Shown here in pieces: positions 33,101 to 48,100 of a stretch of 64,000 bases of DNA (position 1 is the stretch's first letter; the number at the start of each line of letters is the position of its first letter). The stretch comes from Prostheceraeus crozeri (Eukaryota > Platyhelminthes > Polycladida > Euryleptidae). The DNA lies in NCBI GenBank assembly GCA_907163375.1, contig CAJQUW010003213.1:26939-90938 (forward strand), in the 5' to 3' direction. The notes below the pieces were generated by a model. It saw only the letters and a program-made list of their open reading frames with translations, made no database searches and had not been told where the DNA came from. Position numbers and translations under genes: made by a program.

Positions 33101-36100
33101 TTTGTCAGACGCAGGTATGAACATGATTTCAGTTAAAATGTGCATTGGAGTGTCATTCCGGATCATTACGTGTCATTGGAGCAGGGTGTTCGTTTGGTCA
33201 GAATGCATAGTTTTTTTATACATGTATGTACGGAATGATGACAGGGACCATGGCTGGGCCAGCTTTATCTAAATCATTGAAATGTTTAAGTTAGTAGTAA
33301 GTAAAAGGCGCATCCTAGCTGATTTTCCGGATTTTTCATCAATTTGCACTTGCATCCCTGAATTTGCGAATCAATTTCGTTTGATAGAGATGCAGGTGTT
33401 CTGACGATGAATTTATCAATCGCACTTTTGCCTGAAGACTTAACGGAGGCACTAGTAGTACTTTTCTGACAGACGGAGCTTTTGTTGAAGACCCCCGCAG
33501 TTGAGTCAGAATTCACGTTTGCCAGACTCTCCTCTGTCGTTCTGCTACTAGCTCCAGCTTCCGTAGATGGAGAACCATTTGGTTTACCTGAAAAGAAGAA
33601 GGTAAAATTAAGAATCTTATTAGTTCAATGTATGCAGTCCACTAACTACTGTGTAATAAGTAGGCCCTACGCGTGAGTTTAAGCAAAATAAAGTCTAGAT
33701 ATCATCATTTTCTGAACAGTAGCTTAAACCCGGAGTAAGTAAGGCAATTAATTAGCACAATTGATTACCAAGATGAGACAAGATTACCGGGACGGCGGCT
33801 AACGTGGTGATACTAAATCACTGCCAGCGAACTATATACGGTATGAAACCATAAACTTTAACAAAGAAATTATTATCTGACAAAAAGTTCAGTTTGTCAC
33901 TACATAGCAGGACACAGCTTATAACAATATACTAAGTTAGAGAAAAAGGCTTTATCTGCATCTTTGATCATTCAAAAACCAATTGTACACTACTACTGAT
34001 AATTAGGGCAATTGTTTAGAGCAGTATGAAGTTAAAAATGGTACATTTATGAAATGGTAATTATGTAAAATTGTGTGTTTATACATATAACACAATATTG
34101 CGTTTTACCTATAATTCATTAGTTTACGGTAGGGTTAGCCTATATCGGCTTCAGCTATATCAATGTCTCTTCCTTGTTCCCACCAGCCGCCAATACAGGC
34201 GAATTATGCGGGCCTAGGTCGAGCGACCCTATGCTGCTCAATTTTTTAGAATTTGACCTTATTTACTAATCAACAATTAGACCATTTTTTATTCATATAC
34301 CTATAACTTAAGTAAATAACATTCTAAAACCCACAGCCTCTTATTATTTTGAATTGGTTTAGTAAAAGTACAATAACGATAAAAATCTTTAGAACCAGAT
34401 AAGGCTTTTTTGGTATAATACAGTAACAAGTAGCTAAGTCTTTTGCTGTAAATACACACTGTACTGTTCAATAAATATTTAATGCAGCTATACCGATACT
34501 TTAAGTTTTAGATCTAGACTGTTGTTCGATTGACACTCACTTGTAGTATTAGGTTCGACGATTTCTACTTCTTTCTCGGTCGAATTTGAAGTAGAGTACT
34601 TAAGTTGATGCGTTCGTAAACGTGCAACCAATCCTTGTAACTCATATTTGCAAGATTTACATCGCGCCCGACATCCAGTTGGTGTTGTAGACGGAATTTT
34701 GTCGTAAAATGCCCAAATAGGATCAGCTTTTCTACCCGCCATTTTCGTCTATGATATTTCCGAGAAAAAAGCATTTCCAGATTCCCGTGTGAATCCTAAC
34801 ATTTTCGATTAGCCATTAGTCGGCCAATGAGGCAGCCAACCGGTGTTATTCCCAAGAACCAATATTTCCAAGAAAATATCCATCATGACGTCAGCTAAAA
34901 CGGGTACGAGCACATGAATGATTCATGGGTATCACGCTGATTCAGGAATTCTATCTGACAGATGAGTACAACGAGTATAAAACACATGATTCAGTAGCAT
35001 ATGTTAGGTTATTAAGCAGACTCTTGCGCGGCAGTCTAATGAGTGTTTAACGATTAACAGTTTGATAAATATCAAAAACCGGACAATATAATCAGTAATT
35101 GAATTCAGGATTTCAAATACTGTTTTTTGAATGAGACTTTCCATATCACTATGCGATATGTATATGTACATGTATACATACAAATATAATTTTACGTGTA
35201 TTCAAAGTATGATAGAAATCAAGTGATTAAATCGACAGCTTACTTAATCAGATGATTTAAATCGAGTCTGTCGATGATTGTTTTGATTTTTGGCAATCCT
35301 GAACCATGTACAGGTAGGCCTATGTAGTCTACATGTATGATACATACATGCCTATGTTGGTTTTGAACTGAATTTCGCTAGTTTTAATACCAAGCTAGTT
35401 AAAGGAGTAAAAGAAATGAGTCGAAAGACAAATTTTCAAAAAAATCAACTTTTGATTTAAATCGCTGATTTTTTAAAAAAATCAATTGATTTAAATCGCG
35501 ATTTAAATCAGTGATTTAAATCAAGCCAACCCTGGTTTAAAACATCAAAGTTCCGAGAATTTGACGATGCTGGTATGCGGTCAATCTATTGTCCAACTTC
35601 TATATGCAGCTCTCTAAGTTACATTGTCATTACGAATTTCATAACAACACTGCCCGCTCAATTTTCACTCTCAAGAGAAGCAATATCAGCAATTTCACAA
35701 TTATGTGGTAAAACTTTTGTCACAGTATCGACCTCTTATTTGATTTCTGAGGGTTCGAGGCCCGAAGGCAATCGCGGCAAATTGTAATTGGCCGCGACAG
35801 ACTAATATAACACTGTGCATGTACAATTATGGGGGAGGAGGAAGAGAGCGAACATCGAAGGAGAACAAACATCAGGAGGAGAACGAACATCAGAAGGAGA
35901 ACGAACATCAAGAAGAGAGCGAACATCAAGGAGAACGAACACCGGGAACGGACGGACAACAACACCTCCTCCGCGACACAAGGCGACACTTTGCTTTCGA
36001 CTGACAATATTCTTCGGCGATGGACGCTGCCCCTCATAACGCATAAGTTCAGACGGTGTCATTTTTACTCTTTATTATTATATTAGTAATTAAGATAATG

Positions 36101-39100
36101 TCAAATTTTATTGAAAGCTATGATTTTATGAGGTGTTGAATAAAGTTTAATTGTACATGTGTCTTGCTATTCCTTTAGTCAACTCTGGACGAGTTATCTT
36201 TTGTAATTTATAGAATTTTGAGTAAGCAATAAAATTTGAGTCATCGAAATATTGAACCTATATTTATTAAGGACGAGTTATCTCTCCTTTAGATTTTTGA
36301 TTAAGAAGTCAGTGATTTGAAACGAACCCTAAGTAATTAGCTAGTAAGCTATTTTAGCTACAAAAAAAGCTAATTACACTATTAGTAGGCATTCAAACTT
36401 ATAGGTTAACCATATTAAAGAAGTATTTTGACTTATCAGTGTCATGTTATGCTTTCCTTTAATTCACTTAAGTCTTAGGGAATAATATATTAATCCGCTT
36501 TCAGTTTATAATAATTTGATTCGCTTTCAGTGCTGCCGCGATTCTCGTCAAATATATAAAGACAGAAAACATATTTCGGATAAATCACATTTAAAACATA
36601 ATTGATAAAGAAAACACTTTTTTACAACCCTAATGAAAGGTGCGATATAATAATTATAATGTATTTAAGTTTTGAGCCATTTAATGACTTCTCCATGAAC
36701 AGAATTACAATGAGGATTTCCACCGTGCTTCTCTTGCAACTCCATGTTGATGAAAGCAACAACTAAGATTCCATTTCGTATTGGTTGTAAGGGGTTTCGG
36801 CCGCGAGGAGGTTGAGCCTGAGTCTATGGCCCGCGGGTTGGTTGAGGCTGCGACCCCTGATGTAAAACTAGCAGCTCGGGAATGTGATGAAATCGCCCTG
36901 GAGTAACCCGGGAATTTGAAGCTTGAATCTTGGCCGCCAACCCGAAATAAGCGAATTTTTAAATTTTCATTTCGATTTATCCAGTCTTTGTAGGACCCTG
37001 CTTTTATACCTCGTAATTGGGTGTTATCAAACAGTGGCTCTACTATCATAGACAGTGTGAAAGCATGTAACAAATCATTTAAAAAAATGACGAACATTGG
37101 AGAAGTGGATTACACATTATGTGGCTTCAGTCATAATGGAGTGCTACAATGATGGGATTCGGATGAGTAATGAATGTCAAGGTTGAATCCACTCCTGATA
37201 TCAGACCTGGATGCCCCTGATCATAAATGTTGAAAAATATTCTATGTATTTCAACGGCTGTGCTCTATATTTCTTGAATATGGTCCTCAAGTTGTATGAT
37301 TTTTATAATTTACAGTGATTACAATTTTCCTCGGAAATTCTCGGGCCTCAATGAATCTACCTAATGTACCCTTTACTTTTTCTATTTTGGGAGGGGAGAT
37401 TTCTTGTTTCCTTGTGGCCCCCGTTGCTCTATTCTTATCCATGAATTTCAGTGCGGATTGTATGAATACTTTTTCTAGTTGATAATTCAACAGTCTCTAA
37501 TGTTTGGTGACAAAATGAATCCGTTGTGCATGAGGCGGAATATGAAAGGAGAGAAAGTTGATTGTATCGGCGACGACGAACTTGAGAAGCAAGATTTTCA
37601 AATACGTGTAGTATAACAAATCTTCATGAAAAGAAAGCTAGAAAAAAAACAAGCCAAAGCAGCTGAGAAAATTTAAGCAACTTATTGCTCAGTAATAAGT
37701 TATAAAGTTATTATTAGCAGTTTTGGCTTCTTTTTTTTACTTTTTTCACCAAAATGCTGCTTGCTGATAATGAGCATTTACATATCATTAAAATCTTGTT
37801 GATTGACGATGCGATACTGAATATTTTGTTTTTGGCGGTAGCTACAGTGTATGTTTGTTTTTACCGGGTACTCTCCACTAATCCCTTGGTGGATATTTAG
37901 AATGGCCTCAACTGAAAATTGAAAAGAATCAATGCTTTCAGCTGTTTGATGCTAATTTATCATCTTTAGACGAAAAGAGTGCTAAATCAGTCCATTATTT
38001 CAGCCTTAAACACATCAACTTTGATTGTCCAAATAATAGACTCCTAGATATATATTGTATAGATTCTATATCTAGGAGTTTATGGTTCAGATTATTATAC
38101 TACAAAATCAGCATTTTGTAAGTGATAAGCTAAAACATTATTTCCTTATCTTAAGTACACACCTGTCCTCTCAGCCTGACCTATAGTATATCTGAGTGAT
38201 TTATGAAACGCTTTAACAAAATTTTTTTGGTTGATTTATTCATGCTTTATTCGATTTTTTCGATGCATGAATGTCCCTTATCGTTGAATAATTAAAGTGT
38301 TGTGTATTTCTATGGCTATCAGAAGTAATGAATGCGTATAAAGTGATCAACTTCTATCATCCCATAGATATTGCTGCGCTTCTTGCATATGAAATGAATA
38401 ACAACCATAATCTCACAATATCATATTGTGGGAAGATATCTCTTTATGGGATGTATTCATTTAAACAGTCACGTTAAATCTTGCAGATACCTCGATATCT
38501 TGATGTTGTGCACTGGATTAGTGACCGCAAAACTAATAACAAACAAGCAATTCTTACTGATTTTAAAACAAATGTATCGCATTGCATTTTTAGATATGAA
38601 GTTCCTGATTTTGCCGGTACATCAGTGTTGGGGATGTCGGAAAGAATTTACAGATATGGAGCTTTTTACTGAGCATGTTACTAAATCTCTATGTTTAACG
38701 TCAGTTGACACGAGGAGTAGCTCAAACGAAACACCACAATTACCATCTGATACAACTACGTCTCTCAGGTAAGTTGACCATTTTAAACTGCGGTAGTTAA
38801 TAGCCTTAACGAAGCACCAATACCGGTGACATGCAATAAACAATTTCAAAAGAACTGCATACGAACAGTGTGATAAAAACATACACACCAAATTAACACA
38901 CAGAAGTTGCATCTAGTTTATTTCTTGCTTCTCACAAAACATAGCAGAAAAGTTCATAGTAAAGTTTCCATAGAAAAGTTTTCAGTAATCTGTTTAGGTT
39001 ACTTAAACTTAAAAATCCCATGCTTTTAAAATCCCATGCTTAAAAATCCCATGCTGGAGAGAATTATTCAAACACCTAAGATTTTCGTATTACATGTACA

Positions 39101-42100
39101 TGGCGGGATTATCCTGTGGTTCTCAGTATTTTTCATCCGGTTCTTCCCCAAGTGCTTGAAAATTAATTGTGTATCCTCTTTATAATGGAGCACGTCCAGT
39201 CATTGGGAAAATGTCAAATTCAACAGCCCATTTAGACTTACTAAAGCGTCATGCAAGTTAAATATGAATCTGACATTTTGTTAGTTGTCGTTGCTTAGAT
39301 GAGTATTACTGTCAACTGTCGTACCTTATGCTCTCGTGATAATTATCATTGTTATTTTGAATTCGACTCAATTCCAATGAGTTCATATCTCCCACTTTCT
39401 CTAATAAATAGCTCGAACAGTAATTGTTGGATCTTCACAAATAGCTGCTCATTTTGAGTTGACCTACCTAATTCTGTTTGTAAAATTGTCTCTTTTATCA
39501 ACCGATTGGGTAAGCGTTCGATCTTCCTCTCCCAAGTATCAATAGTTTCCGCAACTGCAAGAAGAGCATGACAGAAGCAAGAAATGTTTCCTAATGTTTA
39601 TTAAGATTGAAGATCAGTAGGTAGTGCACAGCACATGCAACGTTTTTAGGGAAAATTGATTTGTGTTCCACGAACTTCACTAAAATGTCGATCTCATAAA
39701 ATACAAATGCCAATCAATAGTTGAAAATTCCATGCAGTTGAAAAATAAAACAAAGTAATCAAACAATTGAAAATGTGAGCGATATTCAGCAACCATGAAG
39801 CCTGTAGGAAGTTGATATTACCAGCCTGTAATGCAAGAGATATGAGATTTTTAAATCGGTGTATAAAATCTTGCGAAAGTAAGAAAATGTTACAAATTTG
39901 AATGCGAGATATTATTCTTGTCCATTAAGTAATCTGAACTTCATAAGCGCTCAAGCCGGCCAGCTTTTCTGTCGACAGAGGCCAGGCTTTAGACCATTGT
40001 CATTGCGAATTGGCCGGCGGTCGTCACTTTCATACACCGGCCGACCGCATTTTCACAATATTCTTCGCACATTCCAATTAAATTTTTAAGTAAATTTTCA
40101 TGTCCTTCCGGTAGACTTAATAGAGCTCGCAGTCATTTTTGAGTGTGACTGAATTTGTCAAATAGTGCCTTTCAATATAGCCCTGTTGTTGCAACGAAGA
40201 AGTTTCGGCGAATATTTGAAGAGTTGCAAACGTTTTATATTGCATGGGGACTCAATCACATAGTGTCTCATTTAGTGCAATCACTACGAAAGCCGCATTT
40301 TGCATCATATTTTAACATTATTTCCCATCAATAACGTAAACGAAGAATTGCGACTATTCCATGACATTTTTGATTGATCATGGCTTCGCATATGTCAATA
40401 GCAGATTTGCGACGGTACCTGGCTTAACCCCCCCTTTGTATAGTCCAAAGAGGTTGAAGTGGTTCGTGCAAATACTCGAAATGTATTGTTTTATTGGAAA
40501 AATTACATGCTATTGCAAAGCATATATGTACATGTGCTATATGTTGATAACATGGTAATTCGGGATGTGGGATTAGGCTGAATTGTCACGTTTCGGTTTA
40601 CATACATAAAGTAACGGAATCGGCAAGACTTAAAGCATGTTCCGCTTTAAGCACAAATTGATGACGGTAGCGCTGAGAGCAGCAAGGAGCTGTTGCCACT
40701 TCCTGACTTTCGCACTTTCAATCTGCAATTTCCTGAGAATTGAATGGTAGAGGTAGGACTCGGGTTTAAAGCCTGCCTACAAATCCCGACTTTTTTGATT
40801 TCGGGATTGCAAAATCTACCCCGCGATCGAGATTGACAAAATATAAGCCCATCAGCTAGTAAAATGACAAATTAATAAAAATTGTAGCTGCTTGCATCGT
40901 GCATTACGATAGCAGATTGGGATTCCAAAATCCCGAGTAATCCCAATCTAAGTATTGCGGGATTGAAGTACCGTAAGTTAAGCTCAAACTGTGAATAGCA
41001 ACTTTGGTCTAATTGGAAGAATTATTCATGTCATGAGCAATTCAATCCCGGGATTGACTTTAAGCTAGAACCTAATGTAAGCAAAAGCTGGTTTAGCGAG
41101 CAGTTTGTGCTCCCTAAAGATCTCAATTCTGGGGATGAGCACGATTCCTATTCTCGGTATTGTGTATTCGTTAATGTTCGTTAAAATTCGTTAGTGTTCT
41201 ACATCTTTCGGAGATTTTGAAAATTTATGTTGTAATGTAGATAATACTAGAAAAGTCAGAGAGAGAAAACAATGACAGAATATTTTTGAGAACAATTATC
41301 ATTATCCGTTGTATCCAAATCTATCATGAGTTTTAATCTGAAAGCAGGATGAGTATTCGAAACGAAAGTTACGCCCACAGTTACTGTGTTTTATGACTGC
41401 TCTGTTAGAGGTACATGTAGGTCAAAAATCACAGCTAGATAAATTCGCAGTGGACAAAAAAGTCAAAAATTACAGTGGAAGTGTCAGGATTTGTGTGAAC
41501 GTTCTCATAATTCCGAATATTACGATTTTCGCAAAAATTGCTGTCCTCATAAGATGTCAATAACATTGATAACTACTCGTAAAGGAGATTTCGTCACTAA
41601 GGGAATCTTGAATCATTGAATTATGAAATCATGGAATCTTTGAATTATCAAAACATCTTGAAATAAGTAATAATTTAAGCATTGCTAATCCTGGTTTCCG
41701 AAAGATAAGAATGTAGAATAAAACATTTATTCGTCTAAATAATGATTATTTGCTTACTTCAAGGCATGCAACACGCTGCGCTTTGGGAACCTTTCTCATG
41801 TGACAGTGATTCACCATAATGTAGGCAAGGTTTTCAAAATTTAGTTTTTAAAGCAGCTTTGCATGTTTTGAAAAGAAATGCTACATCTTTATCTGAACGA
41901 TTGTCTCAACTTCATTATACACCATATTAAATAAATTGTCACATCATTAGCAATTGCATGATTTTTGCGCGACGAGAATTGAGACTACATCACGCTTTAA
42001 TTGAAATTACGGTTATTTAACATGAGGGCAAATTCAGCAGTAATGCCTTATCATTAATGGTCCCAAGCCTTACAATTGCTATAAAGGGTTTACATAGATA

Positions 42101-45100
42101 AGTTGCATAAAATATATGATTAACTCGTTTAATGGTTAACTTTCTGATCGGTTAACTCGTTAAATTTGAACCACTTCTATGCCTGCAACCAGTGACAACT
42201 CAATTCGTCATTGAACAGTCACTGGTATCTTACAAAGAAACAAAATACCGTCTTTTTTTGTAAATCAGCACTATCCATGCGATCCTGAAATGCCAGTTAG
42301 TATGAAAACAAAATGGATGTGAACTTTTCCTCAACATTCACTAATTTAATTTGTGCGCTTTAATTTCATTTAACACTGATGTTAGCAACCAAAGTCGTAA
42401 AGCAAACTCGATTGAATTCTGCCTCACAGAAAGTATTTTGAATTTAACTTATTCTGTCAAGTAAATGTCAATATTGTCTGTTGTGTTTCAGCGATCAAGC
42501 TGTGGATTCCTCATTTGACGGACCATCTGAATCTCAAGAGAAACTCTCTACCGAGATAAGTGCAGGACGCCAAGTCTCAACCAGAGGAATGTCTACTATA
42601 GAAAGTGTGATCGACAGTGTTCTAGAAAATATTCGAAATGAAATAGCAAATGAAAGTGTGACTGACAATCAAGAAGAAGGAATAGCTGTAGAAGTAGAAC
42701 CGATGGAATTAGGTGAATTGAAGATAGACGAAGGAGAAGTGGGTGACGTCAGTGACACGAACAATAATAAGAATAGCACTTTGGAGACCCTTCTTCCTGA
42801 AGTTAAAAAGGAAGAAATGGAGGATGCTCAAGATAATGACGAAATAATTGATGAAATCAGTGATCGCCTGGAAATTGACTCACAGCACCCAGCAAGATTA
42901 AAGAAAGCCGTCTACACATGCTTTGAATGTAATCAGGAATTTCATACAAACATTGGTCTCTTGCGCCATCAAAGTAATGTGCATGGAGCGAAACAATTTC
43001 CGTGTGGAATCGTTGGCTGCTCCAAAGTGTTCAAGTAAGTTGTTGGATTCGAAGAGTCAGGTTGAGTTATATTGCAGTTTCCTCTGTATCTGCATACCTT
43101 ATACATATGCGAGTGTTATCCTTTGATTTTCTATGCATATTTTAGTGGCAAAACAGATGGTTTAGGATATCAGGGTGCATAACGCGGGAAAAACGGGAAA
43201 AGTCAAGGAAAATTGATTTCTGGAAAACCGGGAGAAAACCGGGAAAAATCAGGGAATTTTGAAATTTAGAGCAAAAAAGATTAGATGTGTTTATGACAGA
43301 TGACAACATCAATAAAATTGCCTACTGCATAAACAAAGAAAAAGTAGAAATTTCTTATTTTTCATGTTTTTGATATAAACATCACTTTTTATATCGCTTG
43401 AAGATTTGATCAATAAGTGCAAATTCGCAAGAAACGTATGGTCAAGCATCTTTAACTTCAACTTTAAAACATTGTACGTCTGCTTTATTAATTTTCAGTA
43501 ATTTATGCTGTTTTCAGACTAGAAGGCCAGTTGCTTTTATGTGCTTTCTTAGTTCTCTGCTGCGCATTTCTCCGAAGCTGCGTCCAGATCCTGCTGGTTG
43601 GGAAAAGCTGCTTTGAAATGGTCCGGACGGAACGTGTATACTCAGCCGAGGAAGTCTGGATCCCCGGCATTAGGACGGGGGCTTCGTTTTCTCATTCGAC
43701 TCACGCCGTTGATGTGAGATTGATTAGGTTGATCTGTCCTCGCCCTGTCTCAATGGGCGAGTTGTTTCAGGAGATTGTTCATCAGGTTCAGATCTCCCAC
43801 TCCTTGTGCGTTCATGTGCAGTACATGGCTGATTAGGTCTCAGATGACACGGTCTGAAATATGAAATACTACGTGACTCGTGTAGATACATCGCGGACAA
43901 TGGGCATTCGCGGGTACAATGGGTACATCGCGGATTGAATGGGTATTAGATTGAAGACAGGGAGATGACAAGATACCGGTAGCTGACTTCTAAATTTCTT
44001 GGACATGCTACCACATCTGATTTGCACAAAGCTCTTGAGGGAGCTGTCAATGACCTGGACATTCTAAACTCCTGAAGATGGTAATGGATGGTCCAAATGT
44101 CAATATCGCAACACATCATCTGTTGAGGAATCTCGTGAACATGATGATGCACAAATTGTGGACATTGGAAGTTGCTCCCTACACATCGACGGTACTCTTC
44201 GAGCTGGAGACAAATATATTTAAAAAATGATGGTTTAACGTCACTACTCCCCATGTTCATATCGAGGTGATGAAATTCCTGAGAAGTTGTTGGGAAGTTT
44301 TTGAAGATCTTACGTCTCGTTGAACGGATTATTGACGTTTCGCAAAGACCCACACGTACGACCCAAATATTGCGCGACTCGATGGGTTGAGAACGTAGCA
44401 GTTGCGGAAGTGATCATCGAACAACTGCCAAACTTGCGAGTATATGTTGAAAATATCAAGAACCAACCTGACTCGTCGTCCTACAAGAACATAAAGGAAA
44501 CGCTGAATTATCCTCTGCTCAAGACCAAATTGTATCTTTTCGTCACGATTACCTAGGAATTTCAGGTTTTCCTGAAGAAATTTCAATAGGACAGGCACAT
44601 TGTTCCATTCCTGTTTGAAGCCCTAGAGAGCATCACAAATTCACTGTCCAAACAGTTTATCAAGTCATGTGTCATGAAGTCCTGTCAACATTTCAAAAAC
44701 TGAAGCTTCCCATGACATCGGTTTTGCAGTGATATGAGTCTTAAGATCGGCAGGATGAGCAGACATACATAAGAAAGAATGTTCTTCGAAGTGTCTGGAA
44801 TTCTTGAATGCTATTTTGATGCCTTCCAAATATCTATTGTTCGAGGGGTAATCGTGCTTGGATTGGTTGATTATGGCCTCAGATTCCAAACGGAAATTGA
44901 TACTATTATATAAGAATTTGGATTAACTGGTGGTCAAAAAGTGGATCACTGGATTCGAGGCATATCGCATCAAGAATCAGCACATGTCTCTGACATCAAA
45001 CAATCCCTTGAAGTCCTTCTTGCAGATGTTCGACTAAAAGAAGAGACTGACTTGATGACTACTTACTCCATTGTTTTCAAAAAGGTAATTCTTCTCCTGA

Positions 45101-48100
45101 GCTTGAATGATTCGCGCGAATCATTCTGTTTGAGCTATGGACAGGCTTCGGTGGAAAGAGGCTCCTCGGTCAATAAAAATATGATAGCAGAAAATCAAAA
45201 AAGATAATTAATTCCCTTATTGCTCAAAGAACAGTCAAAGATCATACACGCGCTTTGCATGACGGGGTGCTCGTAATTTTGACGTATCCAAGAAACTGAT
45301 TTTGTCCTCTCGAAATTCCACTGAGTGATATCGAGAAGCTAAAGAGGGAGAGGCTCGGAACCAAGAGGTCAAAACAGGCATCGTGAAAGAAAAGAAGAGG
45401 AAGGCGTCAGAAAGCAAAGATGGAGGATATCAAGAAACTTTTGTCGCAGATTGATCGTGTTGACCAAGGTATCCATTCTTTGATGAAATGGGCTTTTGCG
45501 TTTTTATTTTGCTCTGATCTTGTCCGTAATCACGGTATTGATCTTCATGTATTTTTATTGAACAATTTTTGCAATATTTTGTTACTACCGAAAAATTGGT
45601 GGCATGCATATCAGGAGGCTAATCTATAGACACTTTTTGAGATGCCGATTTACATGAATTCCAGATGGCATGAATCATAGTAAAGAAACCATATTACACA
45701 TACACAAGTGTCCTTTTTTGGCATATTCATATCTGCGCATATTTATCCGTTCATGTCAAGATATCCGCCACAAGCTTTTAAACTTTTAATCCAATAATAA
45801 TCAGGTAGCGAAAAAAAATGTATTACAGATTTTGTGAAATATGCCTGTGGAATATAAAAAAATTCTGTTAATAGAAGAGATAAAAAGCTTTTTTATAAAA
45901 TTTTGATGGTTTTGGCAATTTCAGCAATAAAATTGTTATGACAAATATAGAATGTCAAATAAAAAATAAAAAAAATAAGGAATGAATGTAACTATACAGG
46001 TAAGTAGAGGGGAAGCGTATTCAACTGAAGCTTTTGTTGTGAGAAGTTGAAATGGATTGCTGTCGTGGGCAACTATTTTCAGTGTTATTTGCGTTAACAT
46101 AATGGATAAGTTTACATGGAATTTTTTAAGAGACCCGGAAAACTCAGGGAAATTGAAAATCCAAAAGCGTTATACACCCTGGATATCAGAGTGGTCCCGA
46201 ATTTAAGTCATCATTATGTTCATCTTCAGCGTCTGTCGTTGTGCTAATCTAGCGATAACTCATTCATTAAAATCAAATATCGTCGATCTTCCTTGAACTT
46301 TATTTCATTAGGTTTTCGGAATAGCTGAAAAAATTATGGACCTGAAGGAGTACCAATTATGTTGTCCTACGCCAACTTTGAACATCATTAGTCTCTAATT
46401 TGGGATGGATTTGACACCCATTACTGGAAATACAGTGCGGCTGCTATTTAATACATTCTGATCGGTAATTTTTTAGCTTGAACATGAATTAATCATACTT
46501 GTCAATTAATCACGACAAGCAATAAATTGGCAGCATGAATTTCTTTTAGAAGGTGCGCGAGTGCATTGCAATTGTACTTAAGTAAATGTTCGTCCCTGCA
46601 GGGCGTAATGTGTATGGTTGAGATAATCACAAATGGAGCTTTCCCTATATGATATTTTCAGATTTGAAATAACCGTTGTTTTTTCAGGTCATTGGAACCT
46701 CTCAGAGTGCATCACGGTCGGTTAGAATGATGAGCTTGCAATTACTATCAGATGGTCAGCCACTTAGTGCATCTTCTTTGTTATGACCATTGGTGCTATG
46801 AGTGTCCCAAAAATGTGAAGTGTCACCTTTGTAAAAATCTGATTACAAATTCAAGCACTCACATAAGATTAGTTCTATATTTTACGGATTGCAGAGCAGT
46901 TGACAAAGACATATTTCAGAAAAACATCTTTTGCAAAGGAGTCTATTTTGCATCCACAGCATTTCGGTGTCATCTGCAAATATAGGCCTACAGCCTATAC
47001 CTGAAAACACAAGCCCGTACATATACTCAGTAGAGAAATTTATAAAAAACAAAATTCAGCCGTGTTAGGTCCATTTATATGTATGATGACACCATTTCTT
47101 CAAAAAGAAGGATTATTTGCATAAGACAGAAGAGCCAACCTATAATCAAGGCCAGTCCGTCGGTCGGTTTCTATCTCTGATGTCGATTTTCTTGTTCATT
47201 TGTCTAGTCGTTGTGTCTTCATATATACAGATTTCCAACTCTAGTTTACAGAGTTACTATTGGACAACCTTTATACAATGAAACAAGTGTACTCGGAATC
47301 GCAGAAGAAACATATAACATAGCCTGCATTAGGGGTGTACCGATAAGTGATTTTAATTACCGGCCGATTACTTCTTTAAATTCATCTGAAATCAATGTTT
47401 CCATACACTGAAAGTACCGATTCAGTTAAAGGGATCTTAATAATAGTAAAGTATACCAGATATTGAGGAAAGCAGGTCCTGAATGTTCCATGCAAAAAGA
47501 GGCCGATTTTATGATGCTAGTCCTATGTTGAATAATTTTGATTTTTTTTCTATTGCTTTTGATTAGATTCTAGTAGGCTACTCAGTATTACTCGTAGAAA
47601 AATATGGGTAACAAATATGCAGCAAGAAGTTTATTTCACATGATTACATGAGCATTACATTCCAACCAAAATCACATCCATAATCAGTATCATTGATAAA
47701 GTAGCGACGCGGAAGAACCGATCTATTTTCTAACCAATGATGGCATTAAAGGAGTGTGTGAAATGACTCGTAATTACCTACTAAAGGACTCCACTTTGGT
47801 AAATGATAATTTCATCCGTTATTTGGGAAAATTAATAGGCCTATATTCGGCGCTGGGATTCGAACACAAGTGCCCTAGTTGCACTAATGAGCAGAGGTGA
47901 ACGCGGTTAAGAAAAAAATTAATCGGTTAACCGCCAAATTAACCGCGGTTAATTGTAAGTTTCAAAATTTCGGTCTCAAAATACATAAATAAAACCAATC
48001 ATCTTCATCTACGTGCATGTAGGCTTACCAATATGTGAGCATAGATAGACCGAGATTGAGGAATTTTGATAATAGGCAATAGACCTTATTTGTTATAGGC

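Larger units (their letters stand above)
30770..35534 (-). mobile_element. hAT transposon, nearly complete (hAT-1)
   Basis: 4765 bp with CAGGGTTGG...CCAACCCTG ends and a perfect 8-bp target duplication, GTTTAAAA, at 30762-30769 and 35535-35542. Subterminal arms repeat GATTTAAATCA and AAAAATC words on both sides. It carries a two-exon minus-strand transposase whose only disruption I see is a nested element (32981-33360). Ends and duplication are intact, so it is a recent insertion into intron 1 of the zinc-finger gene. Confidence 0.95.

Noticed and set aside
36705-37097. 130-residue minus-strand Ser/Pro-rich frame
   Set aside because: Low-complexity composition, no splice or promoter context and no family.
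40780-41060. TCCCGGGATT word cluster as a transposon
   Set aside because: No inverted ends or target duplication could be defined.
47855-47891. tRNA-like box B (GGGATTCGAAC on +) suggesting a tRNA gene or SINE
   Set aside because: Only box B fits. No convincing box A or cloverleaf on either side, even allowing for the hAT-2 insertion.
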